NCBI GenBank assembly: GCA_030832695.1
Contig: JAURIP010000049.1
Coordinates: forward strand, 1-9,053
Direction of reading: 5' to 3'
Length of the DNA stretch: 9,053 nucleotides
Source of the DNA: Sediminibacterium sp.
GTDB lineage: Bacteria; Bacteroidota; Bacteroidia; Chitinophagales; Chitinophagaceae
Below are positions 1-7,125 of the stretch, piece by piece; position 1 is the first letter of the stretch, and each line of letters starts with the position of its first letter. The notes beneath the pieces were generated by a model, which made no database searches, was not told where the DNA came from, and worked only from the letters and a program-made list of their open reading frames with translations. The translations under genes were made by a program, and so were the position numbers.

Positions 1-74
1 CAACCGAGGTAGGCAGGCTGGTTGTTAAGGCCTCGATTTTCTCCACTAATTGTACACAAAACCCTCTTTTTGAC

Positions 75-104
75 TTGAATTCTTGACTCTTTTTCTTATG
101 TTCG
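75..104 (+). promoter_or_regulatory. candidate promoter for smc
   Basis: TTG at 75-77, a 19-base spacer, then TATGTTCG at 97-104. This resembles the Bacteroidota sigma factor pattern (TTG near -33, TAnnTTTG near -7) with one mismatch in the -7 box. Transcription would start near 110, giving a leader of roughly 18 bases before the GTG of smc. The -33 element is too short to be significant alone. The rest of 1-128 holds no gene I can support. Confidence 0.3.
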
Positions 105-128
105 CAGACATAAAAAAGTAGAAAACAA

Positions 129-3100
129 GTGAGACTAAAGTCATTAGAAATCAAGGGGTTCAAGAGCTTTGCTGACAAAACAATTGTAAGTTTTGATGAG
201 GGTATAACTGGTATTATCGGACCAAATGGTTGTGGTAAGAGTAATATTATTGATAGTATAAGATGGGTTATTGGAGAACAGAAAATTTCAGCGCTTCGTA
301 GTGAGAACTTAGATTCTTTGGTTTTTAACGGAAGTAAAACCAGAAGTGCAAGTAGTATGGCCGAAGTAAGTTTGACTTTTGAGAATACAAAAAATTTATT
401 ACCAACAGAATTTAATAATGTAACTGTTACTCGTCGTTTTTATAAAAATGGTGAGAGTGAATACAGATTAAATGATGTGGCTTGTCGTTTAAAAGATATT
501 CATAATTTATTTATGGATACTGGAGTGAGTACTGATAGTTATGCAATTATAGAATTAGCAATGGTGGATGATATTATCAAGGATAAGGATAATAGTCGTC
601 GTCGCATGTTAGAGCAAGCGGCAGGAATTACCATTTATAAAACACGTAAGAAAGAAGCGAAGAATAAATTAGATGCCACTGAGCAGGATTTGGCAAGGAT
701 TGAGGATTTGTTATTTGAAATCAACAATCAATTAAAAACTTTAGAAAATCAAGCGAAGAAGGCTGAGAAGTATTTTGAAATTAAGAAGGATTATAAGGAT
801 ACTGCTATTGAGCTTGCGAAAGCTGCATTAGAGGGCTTTAACATTAGCTACAAGGAATTAAATGAACAACAGGATGCTGAGACGGATAAAAAGTTTGAAT
901 TAGAAGCGGCGATTGCTTTGGAAGAAGCGGCGCTTGAGCAGGAGCGTGTAGGGTTTATTGAAAAGGAAAAGAATTTGCAAACCATGCAGCATTCCTTTAA
1001 CGATTTGTTGCAAAATTTACGTTCAAAGGAAAATGATAAAAATTTAGCGGCACAACGACTTGATTATTTAAACGATAAAGAAAAATCTTTACAAGAATTT
1101 TTAGAAAGAGCAGAAGGACAATTGAAAACTATTGGTGACTCTATTGAATACACCAAATTGCAGGTTGTAGATGAGGAAAAAATATTTCAAGATTTTAAAA
1201 CCAGGGTGGAGCAATCGCAACTTGAATTAACCAATAAGCGAACTGATTTTGATGATCAAAGATCGGTGTTGGATAACTTAAGACAACAATACCAACAAAT
1301 TCAACGCAATCAATTTGATGCTGAAAAAAAAGTAGCCGTTGCTGATACGTCAATTCAAAATATACAAAGATCACAACTTCAGTTGGAAGAGGAGCAAGGA
1401 CAACGGTTGATACAAATCGAAAGTATAACATTGCAATTGGCTGAAAAGGAAGCTGCATTGGCATCGAATAAATCACATTTGGCTGAATTGCATTTGCAAC
1501 ATGATAATGCAAAGGCGGGTATTTTTGAAACACAGGAGCAATTAGAAAAATTAAGATCTCAATTGGCCGATGAAACTAGAATATTAGATGCCAAAAAGAA
1601 TGAATACGATTTATTGAAAAGTTTAGTAGACTCCATGGAAGGATATCCTGAGAGCGTTAAATTTTTACATAAAAATACAGGGTGGAATCATAGCGCACCC
1701 ATCTTATCCGACATTTTATACGTTAAGGAAGAATATCGTACCGCTGTTGAAAATGTATTAGAGCCCTATTTGAACTATTATGTTGTCAATAATTTACAAG
1801 AAGGTTTGCAGGCGATTCAACTCTTAGACGATAATAAAAAAGGGAAGGCTAATTTCTTCTTGCTTGATCAGCTAAAGGGCATAAGTGCAGTTAGTGCTCC
1901 TGCAAATACGATTGCTGCATTGTCAGTGTTGGAAGTAGATAGTAAATATGCTGCTTTGGTAAGTCAATTATTGGGTAATGTATTTATTGCTGAAAATGAG
2001 CAAGCTTTACAAGCTGAGTTTGACGGAGTACTTTTAGAGAAAACAGGTAAGTACGTTAAAGGCAAGTATACCTTGATTGGAGGAAGTGTTGGTATTTTCG
2101 AAGGTAAAAAAATTGGCCGTGCAAAAAATCTTGAAAAATTATTAGCCGACATTCAATCACAAGAAAAAATTGTGAATGAATTAAAGGAGAAAATTCAAGT
2201 AAAGCACAATGCTGTTTTAGAATTTAACGAATTGTTGAAGGAGAATGAAATTAGAGCCATTGAGCAATTGGTGAATACTTTAATCAACGAAGTGTTTGCA
2301 AATAAAAATAGATTAGAAAATTTACAATTAGCCCAAACTTCTGCTGCTACTAAGCTGAAGGAATTTGAAGATAAATTACAATTTGAACATACTGCAATTT
2401 CGGATACAAGAATTTCTTTTGAAGCTTTAAATATTTCCTTACAGGAAACACAAACTAAATTAGAAGCAATTGAGTTGGCTTATCAAGCAGCTGAGCAAGC
2501 GTATCATCTAGCATCCGGTGAGTTTAATGAGATGAATCTGCAATTGACGAAGCAGCAAAGTAAAATTGAAGCTTTGCAACAGGAAGTTTTATTCAAGGAG
2601 AATCAATTGAATGATTTACATGCGCAAATTCAAACGAATAGTGTTCAATTAACGGAAGCTTCTGCGGCTATTATTGAAAGTAGCCAACAATTAACTTCTT
2701 TACAAGAAGGTTTGGTTGAATCCATTAGAATTAAGGAAGAAGAAGAATCAAAATTAAATGAAGCAGACCAAACGTATTATAAGTTAAGAAATGATTTACA
2801 GGAAAAGGAAAGCGCATTGAGACACTTGGTGAAATCAAAGGAATTGGTAGATCAATTAATTAATGAGATTAAGGATAAGTTGAATAATTTAAAATTACAA
2901 TTAGCAGGAACTAAGGAACGATTGAATGTTGAATTTAAAGTTGAAATTGAGGATATCTTAGATGAAGGTCGTTTTACAGATACTTCTTTAGATGAATTAC
3001 AAGCCAATACGGACAGAATGAAAAAGCGTCTGGAAAATATGGGTGAAGTAAATCCAACAGCCATTGAAGCGTATACGGAGATGAAAAAGAGATATGATTT

Positions 3101-3647
3101 CATTTTGGAGCAGAAGAATGACTTAGTAACTGCTAAGGATAGCTTAATGTTGACCATACAGGAAGTAGAAGCTACTGCAAACCAGGCATTTTTGGCCACC
3201 TACAATAAAGCGCGTGAAAACTTTCAAAAAGTATTTAAGGCCTTATTTACAGAAGAAGATTCTTGTGATTTAATATTGGTGGATCCAGATAATTTAGCTG
3301 AAACTGCCGTAGAAATTGTCGCACGTCCTAAGGGTAAAAAACCATCATCTATTAGTCAGTTGAGTGGAGGGGAGCGTACTTTAACTGCAACAGCTATGTT
3401 GTTCGCTATATACTTAATCAAACCAGCTCCATTCTGTATTTTGGATGAGGTGGATGCGCCATTAGATGATGCGAATGTGGGCAAGTTTACACAGATGATT
3501 AAAAAGTTCAGTGACAACTCACAGTTTATTATTGTAACGCACAACAAACAAACCATGAGTGCAGTGGATGTTATTTATGGCGTTACCATGCAGGAGCCTG
3601 GGGTAAGTAAATTAGTTCCTGTGGACTTTAGAAGTTTGAATAACTAA
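129..3647 (+). CDS. smc: chromosome segregation/condensation ATPase SMC
   Basis: Complete 1172-residue SMC, normal length for bacterial SMC (about 1,150-1,200). It forms an ATP-driven homodimer that, with ScpA and ScpB (not in this window), organises and separates the chromosome. The N-terminal head starts with RLKSLEIKGFKSFADKT and has Walker A GPNGCGKS at residues 31-38. Coiled coil runs from about 166 to 500, the hinge from about 503 to 660 (GGSVG at 651-655), then returning coiled coil to about 1000. The C-terminal head has the ABC signature LSGGER (1078-1083), Walker B ending in D1106-E1107 followed by VDAPLDDAN, and the switch histidine in FIIVTHNK. The GTG start is chosen because the family's N-terminal motif begins right there; an A-rich stretch precedes it and there is no Shine-Dalgarno site. 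Oddity: the segment YAIIELAMVDD (138-148) has Leu143 where the Q-loop glutamine usually sits. A terminator follows directly. Confidence 0.98.
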   Translation: MRLKSLEIKGFKSFADKTIVSFDEGITGIIGPNGCGKSNIIDSIRWVIGEQKISALRSENLDSLVFNGSKTRSASSMAEVSLTFENTKNLLPTEFNNVTVTRRFYKNGESEYRLNDVACRLKDIHNLFMDTGVSTDSYAIIELAMVDDIIKDKDNSRRRMLEQAAGITIYKTRKKEAKNKLDATEQDLARIEDLLFEINNQLKTLENQAKKAEKYFEIKKDYKDTAIELAKAALEGFNISYKELNEQQDAETDKKFELEAAIALEEAALEQERVGFIEKEKNLQTMQHSFNDLLQNLRSKENDKNLAAQRLDYLNDKEKSLQEFLERAEGQLKTIGDSIEYTKLQVVDEEKIFQDFKTRVEQSQLELTNKRTDFDDQRSVLDNLRQQYQQIQRNQFDAEKKVAVADTSIQNIQRSQLQLEEEQGQRLIQIESITLQLAEKEAALASNKSHLAELHLQHDNAKAGIFETQEQLEKLRSQLADETRILDAKKNEYDLLKSLVDSMEGYPESVKFLHKNTGWNHSAPILSDILYVKEEYRTAVENVLEPYLNYYVVNNLQEGLQAIQLLDDNKKGKANFFLLDQLKGISAVSAPANTIAALSVLEVDSKYAALVSQLLGNVFIAENEQALQAEFDGVLLEKTGKYVKGKYTLIGGSVGIFEGKKIGRAKNLEKLLADIQSQEKIVNELKEKIQVKHNAVLEFNELLKENEIRAIEQLVNTLINEVFANKNRLENLQLAQTSAATKLKEFEDKLQFEHTAISDTRISFEALNISLQETQTKLEAIELAYQAAEQAYHLASGEFNEMNLQLTKQQSKIEALQQEVLFKENQLNDLHAQIQTNSVQLTEASAAIIESSQQLTSLQEGLVESIRIKEEEESKLNEADQTYYKLRNDLQEKESALRHLVKSKELVDQLINEIKDKLNNLKLQLAGTKERLNVEFKVEIEDILDEGRFTDTSLDELQANTDRMKKRLENMGEVNPTAIEAYTEMKKRYDFILEQKNDLVTAKDSLMLTIQEVEATANQAFLATYNKARENFQKVFKALFTEEDSCDLILVDPDNLAETAVEIVARPKGKKPSSISQLSGGERTLTATAMLFAIYLIKPAPFCILDEVDAPLDDANVGKFTQMIKKFSDNSQFIIVTHNKQTMSAVDVIYGVTMQEPGVSKLVPVDFRSLNN

Positions 3648-3668
3648 TTACGCTCGTTTAAAATAATT

Positions 3669-3705
3669 AAAAGGGGTTGCTTCAAAATGAATGCGCCCCT
3701 TTTTT
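3669..3705 (+). terminator. intrinsic terminator of smc
   Basis: AAAAGGGG (3669-3676) pairs with CCCCTTTT (3696-3703). The stem continues inward, with small interruptions, through GC/GC and TTCA/TGAA to a three-base AAA loop. Six T residues (3700-3705) close it. It lies 21 bases after the smc stop codon and only 23 bases before the next start codon, so the downstream gene depends on read-through or on a promoter overlapping this hairpin. Confidence 0.85.
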
Positions 3706-3728
3706 AAATTCAAAAATTAATTTTTACA

Positions 3729-4145
3729 GTGCTTAAATCAGCGATTATATTATTTATTGTATGTTTTTTATTATACCTGCCATTTAGCAGACAGCCTGAT
3801 TATTTTGATAGTGAAACTGCGCCTGCAGTGATTAAAATGAAATCAGGTTTGATGGTTGCAGAATATATGGAGTATGGGAAATATTATTCCATCAAAGTGG
3901 ATTCAGTTAAGTATCAAAATAGGATAGGAGCGCGTGTGGAAGTGATATATGAATTACGCGAACCTGCGCATGCTAGATTAAATCAAGCTTGGGGATATTG
4001 GTTAATTCCTGAGGAATTGGCATGGTCTTTTGGCGCATTTGTAGTATTACTTGGCGTTGCTTATGCAACCACACATAGGCCGCATCCCAATGCCATTGCA
4101 GAGCAATTAAAAGGAACTGATGCGCCTAAGAAAAAGTACGAGTAG
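3729..4145 (+). CDS. uncharacterised small membrane protein, two predicted TM segments
   Basis: 138 residues; I do not recognise a named family. A hydrophobic segment at about 4-20 and a second at about 97-114 flank a roughly 75-residue polar domain that is probably outside the cytoplasm. A basic tail (KKKYE) ends the protein. The middle part (APAVIKMKSG, then YGKYYSIKVDSVKYQNRIGARVEV) and the overall layout of TM, beta-rich domain, TM recall DUF3592-type proteins; that comparison is inference from memory. The first segment could instead be an uncleaved signal anchor. The GTG start at 3729 is the only one that keeps the first membrane segment, since the next in-frame Met is residue 37. No promoter is evident between the smc terminator and the start. 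It is convergent with smpB. The role is unknown. Confidence 0.75.
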   Translation: MLKSAIILFIVCFLLYLPFSRQPDYFDSETAPAVIKMKSGLMVAEYMEYGKYYSIKVDSVKYQNRIGARVEVIYELREPAHARLNQAWGYWLIPEELAWSFGAFVVLLGVAYATTHRPHPNAIAEQLKGTDAPKKKYE

Positions 4146-4183
4146 TTAAAAAATATTAAAAAAAGAATAAATATATTTTTTAA
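4146..4183. terminator. AT-only hairpin after the small membrane protein gene
   Basis: An 11-bp perfect inverted repeat, TTAAAAAATAT (4146-4156) and ATATTTTTTAA (4173-4183), with a 16-base loop, starts directly after the stop codon. The right arm carries six T residues. A stem without any G-C pair is weak, so it may be only a poor terminator for the + strand gene or a by-product of AT-rich composition. Confidence 0.3.
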
Positions 4184-4280
4184 GCACCAGAGAATAAACA
4201 CCTATTCCTCGGCTCTCAGATCGCTTCGCTCACAATGTTCGCTCGACATAGCATTTATTCATCTTATGCTTCAAAAAATA
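4174..4280. repeat. 107-bp imperfect inverted repeat between convergent genes
   Basis: The left arm (4174-4198) and right arm (4254-4280) pair as TATTTTTT/AAAAAATA, AAGCA/TGCTT, AGA/TCT and GAATAAA/TTTATTC, with single-base bulges at C4272 and A4261 and a CC/TA mismatch. CTAT (4202-4205) and ATAG (4248-4251) extend the pairing. The centre is distinctly richer in G and C than the arms and contains TTCGCTC twice (4225-4231 and 4238-4244). T-tracts precede the stem on both strands, the reverse of a normal terminator. Possible roles are a dispersed REP- or MITE-like element, or a barrier between the converging transcripts of the membrane protein gene and smpB. No transposase is nearby. Confidence 0.55.
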
Positions 4281-4302
4281 ATAAAAGGGCAGGGCAGTAA
4301 AG

Positions 4303-4761
4303 TTAGCGTTTCAGTAGGCGTTTTATTTCCTTATCAACATCGCGATTCTTGATGGTTTCTCGTTTGTCAAATTCCTTTTTACCTTTTGCCAAACCAATTT
4401 CAACTTTGGCGTATCGCTTCTCATTAAAAAATATACGTAGTGGGATGATGGAAAAACCTTTCTCTTTCACCTTGCCTTCTAATTTTTCAAGCTCTCTTTT
4501 ATTTAATAGTAATTTGCGATCGTGTACTTCAATGTGGTTGTTTTTATTACCATGGGTATAGGCATTAATGAATAAACCCCTTACCCAAAGTTCTCCTTTG
4601 TCAAACATGCAAAAAGAGTCATTAAAACTCACCTTGCCCTCCCTGATCGATTTTACTTCAGTGCCTAACAATACAATACCCGCCTCATACTTATCCTCGA
4701 TGTGGAAGTTAAAATAGGCTTGCCTATTATTGAGTTCGGTTTGTTTCACCACTTTTGCCAT
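4303..4761 (-). CDS. smpB: SsrA (tmRNA)-binding protein SmpB
   Basis: 152 residues, a normal length for SmpB. It binds the tRNA-like part of tmRNA and carries it into ribosomes stalled on broken mRNAs, so the nascent peptide is tagged for degradation and the ribosome is freed. Family motifs run in order: NNRQAYFNF (11-19), YEAGIVLLGTEVKSIREGK (25-43), the W-containing strand ELWVRGLFI, YTHGNKNNH (68-76), DRKLLLNKREL (81-91), then GLAKGKKEFDKRE (123-135) and a lysine/arginine-rich C-terminal tail that in the family reaches into the mRNA channel. The ATG start fits the family N-terminus. A strong hairpin plus T-tract ends exactly at this ATG, and a candidate promoter lies just beyond it. The tmRNA gene (ssrA) is not in the window. 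Confidence 0.97.
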   Translation of the reverse strand: MAKVVKQTELNNRQAYFNFHIEDKYEAGIVLLGTEVKSIREGKVSFNDSFCMFDKGELWVRGLFINAYTHGNKNNHIEVHDRKLLLNKRELEKLEGKVKEKGFSIIPLRIFFNEKRYAKVEIGLAKGKKEFDKRETIKNRDVDKEIKRLLKR

Positions 4762-4798
4762 AAAAAATAATCCCGGTCTCTTATGCTAGGGACCGGGA
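4762..4798 (-). terminator. strong hairpin plus T-tract abutting the smpB start
   Basis: Read on the - strand, TCCCGGTCCC (4798-4789), the loop TAGCATAA, and GAGACCGGGA (4780-4771) form a 10-bp stem with one G-U pair. TTATTTTTT (4770-4762) follows and the ATG of smpB is next. This has the shape of an intrinsic terminator and would end accD transcripts 56 bases after the accD stop. Its T-tract is also the last nine bases of the smpB leader, so it could instead act as an attenuator or translation-control hairpin for smpB. Confidence 0.75.
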
Positions 4799-4799
4799 A

Positions 4800-4807
4800 C
4801 AAAAGTA
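4800..4807 (-). promoter_or_regulatory. candidate -7 box for smpB
   Basis: The - strand reads TACTTTTG here, an exact match to the Bacteroidota -7 consensus TAnnTTTG. No TTG is visible at the expected distance upstream, so support is partial. A start about 6-7 bases downstream would fall inside the 5' arm of the hairpin at 4771-4798, so a transcript from this promoter would lack the full terminator stem while read-through from accD would form it. Confidence 0.35.
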
Positions 4808-4853
4808 ATATAAGTATTTTGTTTTTGAATTAGAAACTTAAGCTACTGGGTAT

Positions 4854-5777
4854 TTAATTTCTAAAAAGGAAGGCAACTTCAGAGAGTTTGTTTTTTAACT
4901 CCTTACGATCAATGATAAAGTCTAAAAATCCATGTTCTAATAAAAATTCACTTCTTTGAAAGCCAGGAGGTAAATCTTTTTTTATTGTTTCCTTAATGAC
5001 CCTTGGGCCTGCAAAACCTATTAAAGCACCAGGTTCAGCAATATTAATATCACCTAGCATACCAAAGCTTGCTGAAATTCCTCCAAAAGTAGGATCGGTT
5101 AACAAGGAGATGAATGGTAATTTAGCATCACTTAATTGGGATAATTTACCACTTGTTTTTGCTAATTGCATTAAGCTAAAAGCACTTTCCATCATACGTG
5201 CGCCACCACTTTTACTAATCACTAAAAATGGATGTTTGTGTTGTATACAATAATCAACTGCACGACTAAATTTTTCGCCCATCACACTGCCTAAGGAGCC
5301 GCCGATAAATTCAAAGTCCATACAAGCAACTACGATGGACTCGTCGTTTACTTTTCCAACAGCAACACGCATGGAATCTTTTAAATCTGTTTTTGCATGA
5401 ATTTCATCCAATCGTTTTTGATAATTTTTTAAATCAGTAAAATTTAGGGCATCTTTACTTTTTATATTATCAAATAATTCTGTGAATTCGGCATCGTTAA
5501 ATAAAAGATCAAAATATTCATCACTACCAATGCGGTGATGAAAATTACATTTAGTACATATGTATAAATTTTCCTTTAGCTCGGAACTAGTACATATGTG
5601 ATTACAGGAGGGACACTTAGTCCATAATCCTTCAGGTGTTTCTTTTTTATCAGCAGTGGAAGTAGTAATCCCTTTTCTTATTCTTTTAAACCACCTGGAT
5701 TTACTAGCATCATTGCCAATAGTTTCCTCGCCAGTTAGGTTTACTTCGATATCTTCTTCTCTGTTTTTCATTGGCAT
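4854..5777 (-). CDS. accD: acetyl-CoA carboxylase carboxyltransferase beta subunit AccD
   Basis: 307 residues from the chosen ATG. With AccA (not in this window) it transfers CO2 from carboxybiotin on AccB to acetyl-CoA, making malonyl-CoA for fatty acid synthesis. An N-terminal zinc ribbon is intact, with Cys55, Cys58, Cys74 and Cys77 (CPSC and CTKC). The carboxyltransferase core shows FEFIGGSLGS, SGGARMMES (190-198), TDPTFGGISASFGMLGD, AEPGALIGFAGPRVIKETI and LPPGFQRSEFL. The start is uncertain: ATG at 5777 is used, ATG at 5771 is almost as likely, and a GTG at 5798 would add seven residues. All give an acidic extension of roughly 25-35 residues before the conserved RWFKRIRKGITTST segment. 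The gap to fba contains the fba terminator, so accD probably has its own promoter, which I could not identify. Confidence 0.95.
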   Translation of the reverse strand: MPMKNREEDIEVNLTGEETIGNDASKSRWFKRIRKGITTSTADKKETPEGLWTKCPSCNHICTSSELKENLYICTKCNFHHRIGSDEYFDLLFNDAEFTELFDNIKSKDALNFTDLKNYQKRLDEIHAKTDLKDSMRVAVGKVNDESIVVACMDFEFIGGSLGSVMGEKFSRAVDYCIQHKHPFLVISKSGGARMMESAFSLMQLAKTSGKLSQLSDAKLPFISLLTDPTFGGISASFGMLGDINIAEPGALIGFAGPRVIKETIKKDLPPGFQRSEFLLEHGFLDFIIDRKELKNKLSEVAFLFRN

Positions 5778-5850
5778 CGATTTAAAAAAAATACGCACGG
5801 TCTTTAATAGCTGTTGTGCTTATGCAATCGGTTTCGTTATTATGAAGTTA

Positions 5851-5891
5851 TAAAAAAATAAACAGCCACCTAAATTTGGGTTAGTGTGGCT
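5851..5891 (-). terminator. intrinsic terminator of fba
   Basis: On the - strand AGCCAC (5891-5886) and TTAG-type inner pairs form a stem: the + strand arms are AGCCACCTAA (5864-5873) and TTAG-T-GTGGCT (5881-5891), a 10-bp stem with one bulged T and a seven-base loop. A T-rich run (5858-5852 on the - strand) follows. It starts 15 bases after the aldolase stop codon. Confidence 0.75.
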
Positions 5892-5906
5892 ATGTTAAAA
5901 TTTTGT

Positions 5907-6974
5907 TTAAGCGTTACGGTTAATACAATTTAAGTCGTTAAATGCAATTTCTAGACGTGAAATAAAGGATTCTTCTCCTTTTCTCAACCAAACTCTAGGA
6001 TCGTAAAACTTTTTATTGGGCTTGTCTGACCCATCAGGGTTTCCTAATTGGGTTTGCAAATAGGCTTCATTCTTAATATAATATTTCAAAATACCTTCCC
6101 AAAAAGCCCATTGTAAATCGGTATCCAAATTCATTTTAATTGCACCATATCCAATGGCTTCTCTAATTTGATTTTGAGGAGAACCCGAACCACCATGGAA
6201 AACAAAGTAAACGGGTTTTGCTTCTGTCTTTAAATGGTTTTGAATATATACCTGGCTATTGTTTAAAATATCGGGTCTTAATTCAACATTGCCTGGACTA
6301 TAAACGCCGTGTACATTTCCAAAAGCTGCTGCAACAGTAAACATATTGCTGATTTTACTTAATTCCGTATAAGCGTATGCAACGTGTTCAGGTTGTGTAT
6401 ATAATTTATCATTTTCAACACCACTATTATCAACCCCATCTTCTTCACCACCCGTTACACCTAATTCAATTTCAATACTCATTCCCAATGGCGCCATTCT
6501 TTTAAAGAAGGTAGCAGAGGTTTGAATGTTTTCTTCCAATGACTCTTCAGATAAATCCAACATATGTGAACTAAACAAAGGTTGTCCTTTTTCCTTATTG
6601 TATTGTTCTCCAGCGTCAATCAATGCACTGATCCATGGAAGCCATTTTTTTGATGCGTGATCCGTATGTAAAACGACAGGAACCTTATAAAATTTTGCTA
6701 CCTGATGCACATGTAATGCGCCAGCGATGGCACCTTGAATATTTGCTTGCATATTATCGTTCGGCATGCCTTTTCCAGCAATGAATTGTGCACCGCCGTT
6801 TGAAAATTGTATGATAATAGGAGAGTTCACCTTTGCGGCTGTTTCGATAGCTGCATTAATGGTATCTGTGCCTGTTGTGTTTACTGCTGGAATTGCAAAA
6901 TTATTGGCTTTGGCATCCTGGTATAATGCTTCTAATTCTTTGCCAAATAAAACGCCTGAAGGATACTTACTCAT
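5907..6974 (-). CDS. fbaA: class II fructose-1,6-bisphosphate aldolase
   Basis: 355 residues, close to the 359 of the E. coli class II (FbaA-type) enzyme. It is a zinc-dependent cytoplasmic enzyme that reversibly splits fructose 1,6-bisphosphate into glyceraldehyde 3-phosphate and dihydroxyacetone phosphate in glycolysis and gluconeogenesis. Visible active-site elements are HTDHASKKWLPW with Asp105 (proton transfer) and zinc ligand His106, EIELGVTGGEEDGVDN with Glu168/Glu170, NVHGVY with His222, FHGGSGS with His260, and MNLDTD with Asn282/Asp284. These sit about four residues earlier than their E. coli counterparts. The ATG start is followed at once by the family N-terminus (SKYPSGVLFG). A promoter match lies 19-46 bases upstream and a terminator follows, so it is likely a single-gene transcription unit. 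Confidence 0.97.
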   Translation of the reverse strand: MSKYPSGVLFGKELEALYQDAKANNFAIPAVNTTGTDTINAAIETAAKVNSPIIIQFSNGGAQFIAGKGMPNDNMQANIQGAIAGALHVHQVAKFYKVPVVLHTDHASKKWLPWISALIDAGEQYNKEKGQPLFSSHMLDLSEESLEENIQTSATFFKRMAPLGMSIEIELGVTGGEEDGVDNSGVENDKLYTQPEHVAYAYTELSKISNMFTVAAAFGNVHGVYSPGNVELRPDILNNSQVYIQNHLKTEAKPVYFVFHGGSGSPQNQIREAIGYGAIKMNLDTDLQWAFWEGILKYYIKNEAYLQTQLGNPDGSDKPNKKFYDPRVWLRKGEESFISRLEIAFNDLNCINRNA

Positions 6975-6992
6975 AGTTTAAATATTGAGATG

Positions 6993-7020
6993 CAAATATA
7001 CAAATTCTTGTCCAAACAAA
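6993..7020 (-). promoter_or_regulatory. candidate promoter for the aldolase gene
   Basis: The - strand reads TTTG (7020-7017), a 16-base spacer, then TATATTTG (7000-6993), an exact match to the Bacteroidota -7 consensus TAnnTTTG. The spacer is slightly short compared with the usual 17-23 bases. The expected start near 6987 gives a leader of only about 12 bases before the ATG at 6974. This is the best promoter match in the window. Confidence 0.5.
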
Positions 7021-7080
7021 GGTTAGTCTAATAGGGGATGGACGCGCTACAATTCCTAATAAAATAAGGAAAATTGGTTC

Positions 7081-7117
7081 AAAAATTATTCCAATGGTGG
7101 GAAAATTCTCGGAATAA
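7081..7117 (-). terminator. probable terminator of the PLP enzyme gene
   Basis: On the - strand TTATTCC (7117-7111) and GGAATAA (7092-7086) form a perfect 7-bp stem around an 18-base loop, followed by TTTTT (7085-7081). It begins 8 bases after the stop codon. The stem is mostly A-T and the loop long, so it is a weak example, but position and orientation fit. Confidence 0.45.
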
Positions 7118-7125
7118 GAATACGG

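Noticed and set aside
1..46. A GTG-started frame on the - strand running off the left edge, possibly the start of a divergent gene
   Set aside because: Only about 15 codons are visible, with no recognisable motif and no way to tell it from a chance open frame.
3..86. An open + strand frame from the left edge to a TGA at 84-86, possibly the end of an upstream gene
   Set aside because: 27 codons without recognisable protein sequence; it would also overlap the candidate smc promoter.
1195..1533. A 112-codon - strand open frame inside smc
   Set aside because: It lies wholly within the coiled-coil coding part of smc, with low-complexity hydrophobic sequence typical of an antisense shadow.
4146..4302. 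Possible tmRNA or other RNA gene next to smpB
   Set aside because: The gap is too short for tmRNA, and no acceptor stem, T-loop motif or tag reading frame is visible; the structure is better described as an inverted repeat.
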